Shown: positions 7,089 through 13,520 of the stretch, piece by piece
Numbering within the stretch: the first letter of the stretch is position 1
Layout: every line of letters begins with the position of its first letter
From: Planctomycetota bacterium
Lineage (GTDB): Bacteria > Planctomycetota > Phycisphaerae > Phycisphaerales > SM1A02
Direction: 5' to 3'
NCBI GenBank assembly: GCA_022567855.1
Contig: JADFGE010000033.1
Coordinates: forward strand, 1-13,520
Length of the DNA: 13,520 bases
The notes under the pieces: generated by a model
Seen by the model: the letters and a program-made list of their open reading frames with translations, nothing else
Databases searched by the model: none
Told to the model about the DNA's origin: nothing
Translations under genes and position numbers: made by a program

Positions 7089-7242
7089 CCTAGGTTCTGT
7101 CTGATGGATCAAAAGAGCGCCCTTCAATCTTAGTGGGACGGGCTTCCAGCCCGTCGTCTTCACTCTTACAGACGGGCAAGTCTCCATAGGCGACTCGCCG
7201 AGGCGAGATGCCCGTCCCACTTTTCATCAGACAGAGCCTGGG
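7089..7242. repeat. MITE-like palindromic element with ~18-bp terminal inverted repeats and nested GC hairpins
   Basis: The left end CCTAGGTTCTGTCTGATG (7089-7106) matches the reverse complement of the right end (7225-7242) at 16 of 18 positions. Inside, GTGGGACGGGC near 7134-7143 is mirrored by GCCCGTCCCAC at 7210-7220. A perfect hairpin GACGGGC-TTCCA-GCCCGTC occupies 7137-7155. GACGGGCA (7171-7178) pairs with TGCCCGTC (7209-7216) around a further CTCGCC-GA-GGCGAG hairpin (7194-7207). No reading frame of significance and no flanking target duplication are evident. It resembles the dispersed non-coding palindromes common in planctomycete-type genomes, from memory and not searched. It may also act as transcription stop for the five-gene minus-strand run ending at 7288. 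Confidence 0.65.
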
Positions 7243-7287
7243 CGCGACGATCCGAATGCACCGCGACGTTGGGCTTTCTGATCCAAC

Positions 7288-9576
7288 TTACAGCTTCACG
7301 CTCAGGGCCGAAGCAAGTTCCCGCACGTCGGATCCGACTCGCCTCACCTCATCTCGCGTGAGCCGCTGTTGGCCGTACCGCGCTGCGTAGAAGACCGAAG
7401 TGATCCGTTCCACAAGTTGTGACGCGCGTGGCCGGTCCCGGCCGAGGTGGGCCGCATAGGCGAGCGGTGGTTGCCACATCGGCTTGGCACACTTGGCTCT
7501 CTGGAGCGCGTTCAGCATGTCGAGGTAAAACCCCAGTTGCCGCAGCATTCGTTGATACTCGGCGCCACGGAAGTGTGCCAAGCGCAGTATCATCCGAGTC
7601 TTCAACGAGCGGCGCATCAGCTTCACCAGGGCGATCACGGCGATAACCAACGCCAAACCGACGATGCCCATCCAGATGTATCCGGCCGGGCCGAGGTAGA
7701 ACGCCCGGTTCAGACCGGCGGCCCACTCGCGCACGGCCGCCCATGCGCCGCCCAGTCGCGGTGACCACTGCCGGTCTAACGACTCGACAAACCGGGTCTG
7801 AGCGTCCTGATCGAACGCGACGAACCCGACCTCCCAACGAGCTTCGAATCGATCGAACAGCCAGCGCAGACGATCGGCAAACGACGGACTGCCTCCGTGA
7901 ATCTCCTCAAGCCGTCGTGGCGGCGACGGGTCGAACGTGGTCCAGCGATTGCTCCCCGTCTGCACCTCGACCCACGCGTGCGCATTGGACTCGCGCACGA
8001 CATACTGCTGCGAGGCATCGTCGTATTCCATGGCCAGGTAACCGGCAACGAGTCTGACCGGAATACCGATGCTGTCGCACAGGGCGGCAAGTCCCGACGC
8101 GAAATACTCGCAGTGGCCGCGCTTCGTCTCAAAGAGAAACTGAACGGTCGGATCGACGGTGCGTCCGCCGACGGTCGCCAGGGTGACGTCGCGCAGGTCC
8201 GTGTCGTAGGTGAACTCACCTGATTGAAGGTGCCTGGTCAAGCGTCGGGCGGCCTCGCGATTCCATCGCCACCGCTCGTCGGCTTCAGGCGGCGCTTGCG
8301 CAGCCACACCGAACGAGGTGATCACCGCTCGCGCCAGCCGTTGGAGTCTCGGATGGAGTCTCGGATCAAATAGCGCCATCCGGCTGACACTGAAAGGGCT
8401 CGGCCCCGCGCCCCCGGCCCCGGCCAAGTTTGCCAGTGTCGCGTCCGAAGGCACCGGCTGAGTCTTGATCGAATACCGCCATAGCCGTCCACGGCCCGCA
8501 TATTTGATCGTCTGCGTGTGCGGATCGACTTCCAATTGACGGGGTTTGTACGTCGCGATCGAGACGGGAACGTTGGCGGAGAACAACGTGTCGCTCGGCG
8601 AAAGCATGTCGATCTCCTGCGTGATCGACAACGACGAGGGTTCCGCAGCGGCCGCGCCCAGCGGTACGAAGTCCGGCGGTTGCGTCGTCACCACCCGCCG
8701 CGGCCGCCCCGGCGAGCTGACCCACCGGCCTCCGGATTGATACGCATCAAGCACGGCGCCGCGAAGCCGGATCGGCTGATCGAAGCGCACCGGTCGGCCG
8801 TCCTTGTCAAACAGCCGCAGGTTCAGCACGGCTTTGCGCGAGTCCGTGATCCGCGTGCCGGTCGTCAGGTTCACTTCATCCACGAACCCCGAGACACGTA
8901 GGTTCTGTGCAACGTGCAGACCACGAACCAAACACTCCCCCATCCCGCGCGGGAAGATCACGAACACGAAGCTGCTCAACACCAACCCCGCGATCCCGAT
9001 CCCCGAACCCAGCGCGCGGAACTGCAGAGCGGTCCCGCGCCCGATGATGGGGCGAACCGACGGCGTCAACCGGTATTCACTCGGGATCGACCTGAGCCTC
9101 GCCCCTTTAGCGCGTTCGTAGGAAGCGTAGAGTTGGAAAAGCAGAAGCACATACAATCCGAGCGCCGCATATACGAACAAGACCGCCGCGAAGACCAGAC
9201 TGCTTGGACGAATCGCTCCGATCAACATCAGGAGCATGCTCAGGCTGAGCAATTGCGCATAGTCCCGCGACGCCTTGCGCTCATAGAGCTTGATCAGCGT
9301 CAGCCAGACGACGAATCGCCCCAAAACGCCGAGAACGTCCTCCCGATGCTGGAAGAAGTCGACGAAGACGTTGATGGTGACGGCCAGGACAAGCACGTTG
9401 GAGGTCCAGCGGGGTAACGATCGGCCGCGGGGGCCTTCCGTGATGTACCAGCTCATGGCCGCCAGCGCGCCGCAGACCAGCAGCAAGCCGACGCTTTCTT
9501 GGGAGACGAAGAAACCCACGATGCTCAGCAGCACCACGCTCAGCGCCATCGCCGGGAATCCTCGAAGCAGCTTCAT
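7288..9576 (-). CDS. TgpA-type membrane transglutaminase-like protein (DUF3488 / transglutaminase core)
   Basis: The 762-residue inner-membrane protein starts with about six hydrophobic segments between residues 7 and 150, plus one near 186-210 ('GIGIAGLVLSSFVFVIFP'). A large extracytoplasmic part carries the transglutaminase-like core: Cys489 in 'RGHCEYFASG', His533 in 'ESNAHAWVEV' and Asp549 in 'TTFDPSPP' complete the catalytic triad. A final membrane segment lies around 630-655 ('IWMGIVGLALVIAVIALV'), followed by a cytosolic C-terminal tail. This is the TgpA layout, with an intact active site. The natural substrate of such proteins is poorly known; Pseudomonas aeruginosa TgpA is reported as important for viability. 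The ATG overlaps the DUF58 stop by 4 bp, so the two are translationally coupled and probably partners at the envelope. The stop TAA lies just before the palindromic element. Confidence 0.9.
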   Translation of the reverse strand: MKLLRGFPAMALSVVLLSIVGFFVSQESVGLLLVCGALAAMSWYITEGPRGRSLPRWTSNVLVLAVTINVFVDFFQHREDVLGVLGRFVVWLTLIKLYERKASRDYAQLLSLSMLLMLIGAIRPSSLVFAAVLFVYAALGLYVLLLFQLYASYERAKGARLRSIPSEYRLTPSVRPIIGRGTALQFRALGSGIGIAGLVLSSFVFVIFPRGMGECLVRGLHVAQNLRVSGFVDEVNLTTGTRITDSRKAVLNLRLFDKDGRPVRFDQPIRLRGAVLDAYQSGGRWVSSPGRPRRVVTTQPPDFVPLGAAAAEPSSLSITQEIDMLSPSDTLFSANVPVSIATYKPRQLEVDPHTQTIKYAGRGRLWRYSIKTQPVPSDATLANLAGAGGAGPSPFSVSRMALFDPRLHPRLQRLARAVITSFGVAAQAPPEADERWRWNREAARRLTRHLQSGEFTYDTDLRDVTLATVGGRTVDPTVQFLFETKRGHCEYFASGLAALCDSIGIPVRLVAGYLAMEYDDASQQYVVRESNAHAWVEVQTGSNRWTTFDPSPPRRLEEIHGGSPSFADRLRWLFDRFEARWEVGFVAFDQDAQTRFVESLDRQWSPRLGGAWAAVREWAAGLNRAFYLGPAGYIWMGIVGLALVIAVIALVKLMRRSLKTRMILRLAHFRGAEYQRMLRQLGFYLDMLNALQRAKCAKPMWQPPLAYAAHLGRDRPRASQLVERITSVFYAARYGQQRLTRDEVRRVGSDVRELASALSVKL

Positions 9577-10787
9577 GCCGCCGCCTCACGTTTCTTGGAC
9601 TTGACCTTCGTGTCGTCACCCGGCGCGTCGGCCCTGGTCCGGGCTGCATCCCACCCGATCGGCCTCACCGCAAGGTTCTTGAGTTGGCGAGCCGTCACGT
9701 GCCAGGCGTTCGGTCCGCCCAACGACGCCTCCACCCGATCAGGATGCACGACGACTCGACCGATGCGCTCGGCGTTCGCGGTAGACTGGGGTGTGCGTGG
9801 CTTGCGCGCCGCATCCAGGTCGATGCTCGCCAGCGCGGCCATCAGTTTCTCCCGATGCCACACATTTCGCCGAACCTGGATCGAAGGCCCCGCGGTGCCG
9901 GGCAGCGAGAGTCCCACCTCGTACCCATTGAGATCGGCCAACTGAATGAGCGAGGCGGCGAGACTAATGGCCGACTCCTCCAAGTCGCGGGCCGTTTCAT
10001 CGGCATTGGCGCCCCGTTCGAGCTCGTGCGTCGCCCGGGTCAGGTTCACGACAATGCGAACTTTGGGGGGGGCCGGCGTGGTCCGCTCGATGCTCACGAG
10101 CTGGTCCAGCGCTGCGCTTCGCTTCCACGCGATCTGACGCATGCTGTCACCCGGGCGGAACTCGCGCATCCCGAAGTAGTCGTCACCCGCGCCGGTGTGT
10201 CGTGAAACCGTGGCGCCCAACAACCCCTGCGGCGTGACCGCTTTGAGCACCCCGCGACGCAGCTCGTACAACTGCGGATAGATCAGCACGTGCTGCGGGC
10301 GCGTGATGGTGATCGATTTCTTGATGATCCCGAACGGGAACGTCGTCCAGATTCGCAGTGAGCCGAACTCGGCCTTGCCCCGCCGCCGCGGCCAAAACGT
10401 CGCCTCGCCGTGGACCGTATCCCGTGGCCCGACGTGCATCACCCACGCCCCCACCCGATCCATCATCGTGTTCCAGCCGGATCGGCTCCGTACCGCTCGC
10501 TCCTCGATGTGGACGTTGAACACAGGAAAAAACCGACTGCTATTGGTCAGGGCGTATCGAACGATCAACGGTTCGCCCACGAGTCCGTGCGCCGGCATCA
10601 GGCGCCTGATCTGCAAGCTGCTCATCATCATCCCGGAGACCAGGCCCGAGATCACCAGCGCCGACAACATGACGCCGAGAATCCAGAACAGCACGTTGTT
10701 CTGATTGTTGATCGCGGCGAACCCCACCACGACCGTCAAGACGACGTACAGCAGCCCGGGAAGGTGCAGGTGATACCGGCGTTTCAT
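9573..10787 (-). CDS. DUF58 domain membrane protein
   Basis: The 404-residue protein has two N-terminal membrane segments (about 11-27 and 32-53), then a cytosolic or beta-rich stretch, then the DUF58 signature 'YFGMREFRPGDSMRQIAWK' around residues 203-222. The usual 'R..I.DWK' is changed to 'RQIAWK' (Asp to Ala before Trp221). The region that forms a von Willebrand A fold in relatives reads 'VRIVVNLT', without the DxSxS metal site, so metal-dependent adhesion is unlikely. DUF58 proteins usually sit between a MoxR AAA+ ATPase and a TgpA-type gene. Here the TgpA-type gene follows with a 4-bp overlap, but a lipoprotein gene precedes instead of moxR. The gene starts inside the stop of that lipoprotein gene (ATGA, 10784-10787). 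A run of eight identical bases (10065-10072) occurs inside the gene. Confidence 0.88.
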   Translation of the reverse strand: MKRRYHLHLPGLLYVVLTVVVGFAAINNQNNVLFWILGVMLSALVISGLVSGMMMSSLQIRRLMPAHGLVGEPLIVRYALTNSSRFFPVFNVHIEERAVRSRSGWNTMMDRVGAWVMHVGPRDTVHGEATFWPRRRGKAEFGSLRIWTTFPFGIIKKSITITRPQHVLIYPQLYELRRGVLKAVTPQGLLGATVSRHTGAGDDYFGMREFRPGDSMRQIAWKRSAALDQLVSIERTTPAPPKVRIVVNLTRATHELERGANADETARDLEESAISLAASLIQLADLNGYEVGLSLPGTAGPSIQVRRNVWHREKLMAALASIDLDAARKPRTPQSTANAERIGRVVVHPDRVEASLGGPNAWHVTARQLKNLAVRPIGWDAARTRADAPGDDTKVKSKKREAAA

Positions 10788-11332
10788 TCCCGACTCCGCC
10801 GCGCTTGCGGTACATCAACCGGCGAACCTCGTCGTGCGAGCGTCGATAGCCGTGGCATCCAACGTGTCGGCCGACGGAACTGCTCATATTGATCCATGAG
10901 GTCTTCGTGGCGATCCGGCTCCGAGTAGCCGGGCGTCATCGTCACCAGCAACTGCATCTCGGGGTGCTTCATCGTGAGTCGCTGCTGCCAGGTGGCGTTT
11001 TGGAACCCCGGCTTTCGCGCGACCACAAGCCACGCCTCTTCCATCCACCCCGCGCCCAATTCATCCACGGCGAGCGAAAAGTTCCCGTCGAGGTCGGTCA
11101 TCGCGCTCGCCGCGAGGTGCGTCGATAACCGGCCGGGATCGCGGCGCAATGTCACCCGCACCCCGCTCATCCCCGATTCGCCCAACCGATTGTCATCCGC
11201 GCCCACGAAGGACATGTGGCTGATCGGCCCCGCGATCACCTTGCCGTGAAGTACATACGAGCTACATCCGCTCAGGCCCGCCGCCGTCGAAACGAGCACG
11301 CCGTACAAGAAGAGCTGCGTCATTCGCATCAT
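10784..11332 (-). CDS. Lipoprotein with carboxypeptidase-regulatory-like domain
   Basis: The 182-residue precursor has a lipoprotein signal: 'MMRMTQLFLYGVLVSTAAG' then lipobox LSGC, with Cys23 as the predicted lipidated residue. The mature part has a 'HGKVIAGPI...' beta-strand, 'GVRVTLRRDP', 'AMTDLDGNFSLAVDE' and 'WLVVARKPGFQNA', the pattern of a carboxypeptidase-regulatory-like/transthyretin-type beta-sandwich. The C-terminal ~50 residues are polar and Arg-rich. AAGGG lies 6 nt upstream of the ATG. The stop overlaps the DUF58 start by 4 bp, so it is probably co-expressed with DUF58 and the transglutaminase. It may be an envelope-anchored partner, which is inference only. I do not recognise a named family member. 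Confidence 0.75.
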   Translation of the reverse strand: MMRMTQLFLYGVLVSTAAGLSGCSSYVLHGKVIAGPISHMSFVGADDNRLGESGMSGVRVTLRRDPGRLSTHLAASAMTDLDGNFSLAVDELGAGWMEEAWLVVARKPGFQNATWQQRLTMKHPEMQLLVTMTPGYSEPDRHEDLMDQYEQFRRPTRWMPRLSTLARRGSPVDVPQARRSRE

Positions 11333-11404
11333 TGAATACCCTTGCGTTCACATCCGCCGCAGGCGGACCACTAACGGCAGGGCCCGTTCCTCTTGCGATA
11401 CGCG
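11333..11404 (-). other. scpB-lipoprotein gene spacer with small hairpin
   Basis: This 72-bp spacer in the minus-strand gene run contains a perfect 6-bp stem, TCCGCC-GCA-GGCGGA (11353-11367), just upstream of the lipoprotein gene's ribosome site (AAGGG, 11339-11343). It may be a weak attenuator or processing site. There is no T-run, so full termination is unlikely. Confidence 0.35.
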
Positions 11405-12109
11405 TTACGAGTCTGTTTCGCCGTCGCCTTGATCCGCGCCCGCCTCAGAACGATCCGCAGCCGGACCGTCCGCGGATTCAATGTCCTGAACAGGAGCGAC
11501 GGCTGGTGGTTGCTCCCGCAGCCCCTCTACGTGGGGAAGATCATCCAGGGCCCCGATGCCGAAAACCTTTAGAAAGTGCGTCGTGGTGCCGTAGAGCATG
11601 GGTCGGCCAAGCTCCTCCGCTCGTCCCACGATCTTGACCAGCCGGCGCTCCAGCAATCCCCGCAGCACCTCGCCGCACCCGACCCCTCGAATCGCCTCGA
11701 TCTGAGCGCGGAGGATCGGCTGGCGGTAGGCAATGATCGCCAGGGTCTCCAGTGCGGCCGGGCTCAGTCGAGCTTGGACCCGATCATGGTGTAGCTTTGC
11801 TAGCAGGTCCCCGAATATGGGCAGGGTCAACAACTGCCAGCCCCCCGCCAGCCGTTGAGCTCGAAACGACCGCCCGGTCCGCTCGTATTCATCGTTGAGC
11901 TGCCCGACTGCTTCGCGAATCGTCTTTTCCATGCCGGGACCAGCTTGGTCCAGCAACTCAGCCAGTCTCGCCTCGGACAACGGTCGATCCGAACTGAGCA
12001 ACAGGGCTTCGATCTGCGCCGACAACTGCGGGTGCGCCTCAGCCGGTTTCAACTCCAACGTCGCTGCCTCCGCGATTCCGTCGCCGCGCGTGGTCTGCGG
12101 TTCGTTCAT
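11405..12109 (-). CDS. scpB: Segregation and condensation protein B
   Basis: ScpB binds the kleisin ScpA and, with SMC, forms the bacterial condensin complex that organises and separates chromosomes. The 234-residue product carries two winged-helix domains. The first begins at 'LSAQIEALLLSSDRPLSEARL' (about 29-50). The second is highly characteristic: 'LSPAALETLAIIAYRQPILR', 'QIEAIRGVGC', 'LLERRLVKIVGRAEELGRP', 'LYGTTTHFLKVFGIGALDDL'. The ~40 residues at the C-terminus are an acidic disordered tail, common in this family. There is no Shine-Dalgarno sequence before the ATG at 12109. scpA, usually adjacent, is not in the window. The gene lies 47 bp downstream of atpC on the same strand and 72 bp upstream of the lipoprotein gene. 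Confidence 0.95.
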   Translation of the reverse strand: MNEPQTTRGDGIAEAATLELKPAEAHPQLSAQIEALLLSSDRPLSEARLAELLDQAGPGMEKTIREAVGQLNDEYERTGRSFRAQRLAGGWQLLTLPIFGDLLAKLHHDRVQARLSPAALETLAIIAYRQPILRAQIEAIRGVGCGEVLRGLLERRLVKIVGRAEELGRPMLYGTTTHFLKVFGIGALDDLPHVEGLREQPPAVAPVQDIESADGPAADRSEAGADQGDGETDS

Positions 12110-12156
12110 CGTAGTACTAGCGTATCAGGCTCGGGCCGATCGGGAGCCGCCGTGGA
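12110..12156 (-). other. atpC-scpB spacer with imperfect hairpin
   Basis: The 47-bp gap includes GGCTC (12128-12132) and GAGCC (12144-12148), which can pair around a central CCGATCGG palindrome (12136-12143). This could form an intercistronic stem that lowers expression of scpB relative to atpC or stabilises atpC mRNA. No T-run follows, so it is not a classic terminator. Confidence 0.3.
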
Positions 12157-12582
12157 TCAGATCGCTCGTCCGCGCGCCTCAACCGCCCTGGCCATGGCCT
12201 TCTTGGCCAAGGCCCGCTGATGATCGCGAACCACTTGAGCGCGATCCTCGCCCGCGGCCGCGGTGACCCGGGCCGTCGCCTCCACCAGCTCCGCCTCCGC
12301 TTCCTGTAGCGACAGCCGTTCCGCCGGCGTGGCCCGGTCGGTCAGCAGCGTCAGCTCACCCTTTTGCACCTGGGCGAATCCCCCTTCCACGAGATACCAC
12401 CGGCTGCCGCCCTCGGGGAAATCCAGCCGCAGGGAGCCGAAGCCCAACCGCGACAGCAGCGGCGATTGACCCGTCATCACGCCCTGCTGCCCGTCCCAAG
12501 CTGGGAACGACGCATAGGTCACCTCGTCGTCAAACACGGCCTCGGTGGGGGTGACGATACTGCAGCGGAATGTCGTAGCCAT
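12157..12582 (-). CDS. atpC: F1Fo ATP synthase epsilon subunit
   Basis: The 141-residue protein has the ATP synthase delta/epsilon fold. An N-terminal beta-sandwich (about 1-85) contains 'FRCSIVTPTEAVFDDEVTYA', 'GVMTGQSPLLSRLGFGSLRL' and 'WYLVEGGFAQVQKGELTLLT'. A C-terminal helical hairpin (about 90-135) follows: 'RLSLQEAEAELVEATARV' then 'AQVVRDHQRALAKKAMARA'. In F1 this subunit links the central stalk and inhibits ATP hydrolysis. The frame is open far upstream to 13182, but similarity starts at the ATG at 12582, which has GGGAG 9 nt before it (12592-12596). The usual preceding gene atpD is absent: the upstream strand in the window faces a divergent gene. So this copy lies apart from an F1Fo operon, or belongs to a split one. 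Confidence 0.92.
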   Translation of the reverse strand: MATTFRCSIVTPTEAVFDDEVTYASFPAWDGQQGVMTGQSPLLSRLGFGSLRLDFPEGGSRWYLVEGGFAQVQKGELTLLTDRATPAERLSLQEAEAELVEATARVTAAAGEDRAQVVRDHQRALAKKAMARAVEARGRAI

Positions 12583-12591
12583 AACGGGTCG

Positions 12592-12596
12592 CTCCC
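12592..12596 (-). promoter_or_regulatory. Ribosome-binding site deciding the atpC start
   Basis: The minus strand reads GGGAG followed by a 9-nt spacer and the ATG at 12582. This marks the true start and excludes the ~200-codon upstream extension of the same frame. Confidence 0.65.
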
Positions 12597-12672
12597 AGCA
12601 GGTTCGATCACATCGCGATCGGGTCGCACAGTCTAACGGTGATCGCCGAGCCTTCAACTGTCGCCGAGGCGT

Positions 12673-12688
12673 GGTCACTTCAGTGACC
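12673..12688. promoter_or_regulatory. Perfect interrupted palindrome GGTCACT-TC-AGTGACC, candidate operator
   Basis: Two perfect 7-bp arms are separated by 2 bp, in the 216-bp spacer between divergent atpC and the zinc-ribbon gene. It starts about 91 bp before the atpC ATG and ends 110 bp before the ATG of the other gene, a typical place for a dimeric regulator shared by divergent promoters. A 2-nt loop is too tight for a good RNA hairpin, which favours a DNA-binding site. The regulator is unknown. Confidence 0.45.
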
Positions 12689-12798
12689 GCATGGCGTGAG
12701 GCGTTGTGCCCTCGTTGTTGTGCGCCGACGTCAGCCGCGGGCGCTAGACGCAGCCGCTCGTTCGCCGCACGGCGCCGCGCGCTATCGTATGACCGGCC

Positions 12799-13494
12799 AT
12801 GGCCATCGCACACATATGTCTCGGTTGCGGTGCGGACCTTGCTCGCATCCATGTCATTCGCGATCCGCACTACCGTTTGCCGATCGTGACTTGCCCGGGT
12901 TGCGGCGAAGTGTGTGTTCGCCGCGTCGATCCAATCCTGCAACGCTGGCGTACATTCCAACCCGCCGCCGCAGCGCTGTGCATATTGCTTGTGCAGGTAT
13001 TGATTGTACTCTCGCTGGCCCCGGCGACGGCCTTGGTTATTGACGTGGTGCCGGACATTCTCCCCGTGCCAATCTCCGGCAACGTATTTGACCTTCTGTA
13101 CGATCAGTCGATTGCCGCAATGGTCGTCGGCGTCACGCTGCCGGTATTGACCGGAGTATGGATGACCACAGGGCTGGGGCATTGGCGCCCGTGGCTCGCG
13201 CGCGCGGTATGGGGACTGCTCATCGCAGGCTTGTTGTCATGGGATGTGCTCCGGCTTGCGTCTGAAACGATCGGCAACGAACTCGGAATCGTTTCCGGAA
13301 TCGGCGCTGGAGCCCATCTGAAACTAGCGTTCTACGATTGGATATTGCGCGTCCTTGTACTCTTCGTCTTCTTGATGATGACCTTCGCCGGTTCTCCACT
13401 CGGCGCCGTGTTATTGAAGATCCATGCTCAGCGACGCAATAGCCGGTGGAGTCGAAGACGCGCACGACTTCGCAGGAGGATGCGCGGCGGATGA
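12799..13494 (+). CDS. Zinc-ribbon membrane protein of unknown function
   Basis: The 231-residue protein begins with a zinc-ribbon: Cys7-x-x-Cys10 ('CLGCG') and Cys32-x-x-Cys35 ('CPGCG'), with Cys39 nearby. Four hydrophobic segments follow, at about 56-74, 101-125, 132-152 and 175-205. It ends in a strongly basic tail ('RRRARLRRRMRGG'). This suggests an integral membrane protein with a small cytosolic metal-binding head. I do not recognise a family. The start at 12799 is forced, because an in-frame TGA lies at 12790-12792. No Shine-Dalgarno is present, so leaderless or SD-independent initiation is possible. The stop overlaps the ATG of the next gene (ATGA, 13491-13494), so the two genes are probably co-translated. 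The codons for the Arg-rich tail also hold that gene's AGGAGG. Confidence 0.75.
   Translation: MAIAHICLGCGADLARIHVIRDPHYRLPIVTCPGCGEVCVRRVDPILQRWRTFQPAAAALCILLVQVLIVLSLAPATALVIDVVPDILPVPISGNVFDLLYDQSIAAMVVGVTLPVLTGVWMTTGLGHWRPWLARAVWGLLIAGLLSWDVLRLASETIGNELGIVSGIGAGAHLKLAFYDWILRVLVLFVFLMMTFAGSPLGAVLLKIHAQRRNSRWSRRRARLRRRMRGG
13474..13479 (+). promoter_or_regulatory. Ribosome-binding site of the last, partial gene
   Basis: A perfect AGGAGG lies inside the end of the zinc-ribbon gene, 11 nt before the ATG at 13491. It supports the ATGA-coupled start of the following gene. Confidence 0.6.
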
Positions 13495-13520
13495 GTGATT
13501 CATCGCCAGCCACAACTTCA
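13491..13520 (+). CDS. Start of an unidentified gene, cut by the window edge
   Basis: Only ten codons are visible (MSDSSPATTS), a polar Ser/Thr-rich start. The ATG overlaps the TGA of the zinc-ribbon membrane protein gene and has AGGAGG 11 nt upstream. Nothing can be said about function. Confidence 0.6.
   Translation, partial: MSDSSPATTS

Larger units (their letters stand above)
6920..7287. other. 368-bp intergenic region between the TgpA-type gene and the PilZ gene
   Basis: No credible gene lies here. The right 200 bp are occupied mostly by the palindromic element at 7089-7242. The left part must include the PilZ gene promoter, though no convincing -35/-10 is visible. A minor dyad TTGTG-GGA-TCACAA occurs at about 6947-6960. 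The first 45 bp after the TgpA-type stop hold only a weak GTTGG/CCAAC inverted repeat. Confidence 0.6.

Noticed and set aside
12761..12788. Possible -35/-10 pair (TTCGCC, TATCGT) giving a leaderless transcript of the zinc-ribbon gene
   Set aside because: The match to sigma-70 consensus is poor in GC-rich sequence and there is no independent support.
12583..13182. About 200 extra codons in frame upstream of atpC on the minus strand
   Set aside because: The stretch is low-similarity, His/Arg-rich sequence antisense to the zinc-ribbon gene. atpC has its own ATG with GGGAG at good spacing and matches the family length from there.
1..13520. CRISPR array, tRNA/rRNA genes, integrase or phage genes
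   Set aside because: No regularly spaced repeats, no cloverleaf-like or rRNA sequence and no such protein motifs were seen.

Overview
This window reads as ordinary chromosome from a high-GC Gram-negative-type bacterium. A planctomycete or related PVC-group organism is the best guess, with Acidobacteria a weaker alternative. The reasons are a protein-kinase-type PD40 beta-propeller tail ending in the characteristic 'NFFEELKRL' sequence, a kinase start beside it, GC-rich palindromic repeats of the 'GACGGGC...GCCCGTC' kind, a predicted lipoprotein, and a mix of Shine-Dalgarno-led and SD-less starts. No rRNA or tRNA gene, CRISPR array or integrase was seen.

Left part (1-1790, plus strand): the 3' end of a PD40/WD40-like propeller protein, probably the sensor half of a serine/threonine kinase. 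Next comes a 30-codon relic of a second kinase start. Its stop overlaps the start of a small VOC/glyoxalase-fold gene as ATGA. Two back-to-back perfect hairpins then separate this block from the converging ppdK.

Middle part (1789-6919): ppdK (pyruvate, phosphate dikinase, minus) and a pabB-type chorismate-utilising enzyme (plus) diverge from a 113-bp spacer. pabB runs tail to tail into a PilZ-domain gene (minus), and their stop codons overlap by 4 bp. The 368-bp gap upstream of the PilZ gene holds a 154-bp element with imperfect terminal inverted repeats and nested GC-rich hairpins, which looks like a non-autonomous palindromic repeat or MITE.

Right part (7288-12582, minus strand): a co-directional run reading atpC (F1Fo ATP synthase epsilon), scpB (chromosome condensation), a small lipoprotein with a carboxypeptidase-regulatory-like domain, a DUF58 protein, and a TgpA-type membrane transglutaminase. 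The last three genes are joined by 4-bp ATGA overlaps, so they are probably translated together as an envelope module. The MoxR ATPase that usually accompanies DUF58 and TgpA genes is absent, and the lipoprotein occupies the upstream position. atpC has no atpD in front of it.

Far right (12583-13520): a 216-bp divergent spacer with a perfect GGTCACT-TC-AGTGACC dyad, then a zinc-ribbon membrane protein of unknown function. That gene overlaps the start of another gene by ATGA, and the second gene leaves the window.

No clearly new multi-gene system is proven here. The most interesting leads are the kinase relic coupled to the VOC gene, the 154-bp palindromic element, the lipoprotein-DUF58-TgpA module, and the dyad upstream of the isolated atpC.
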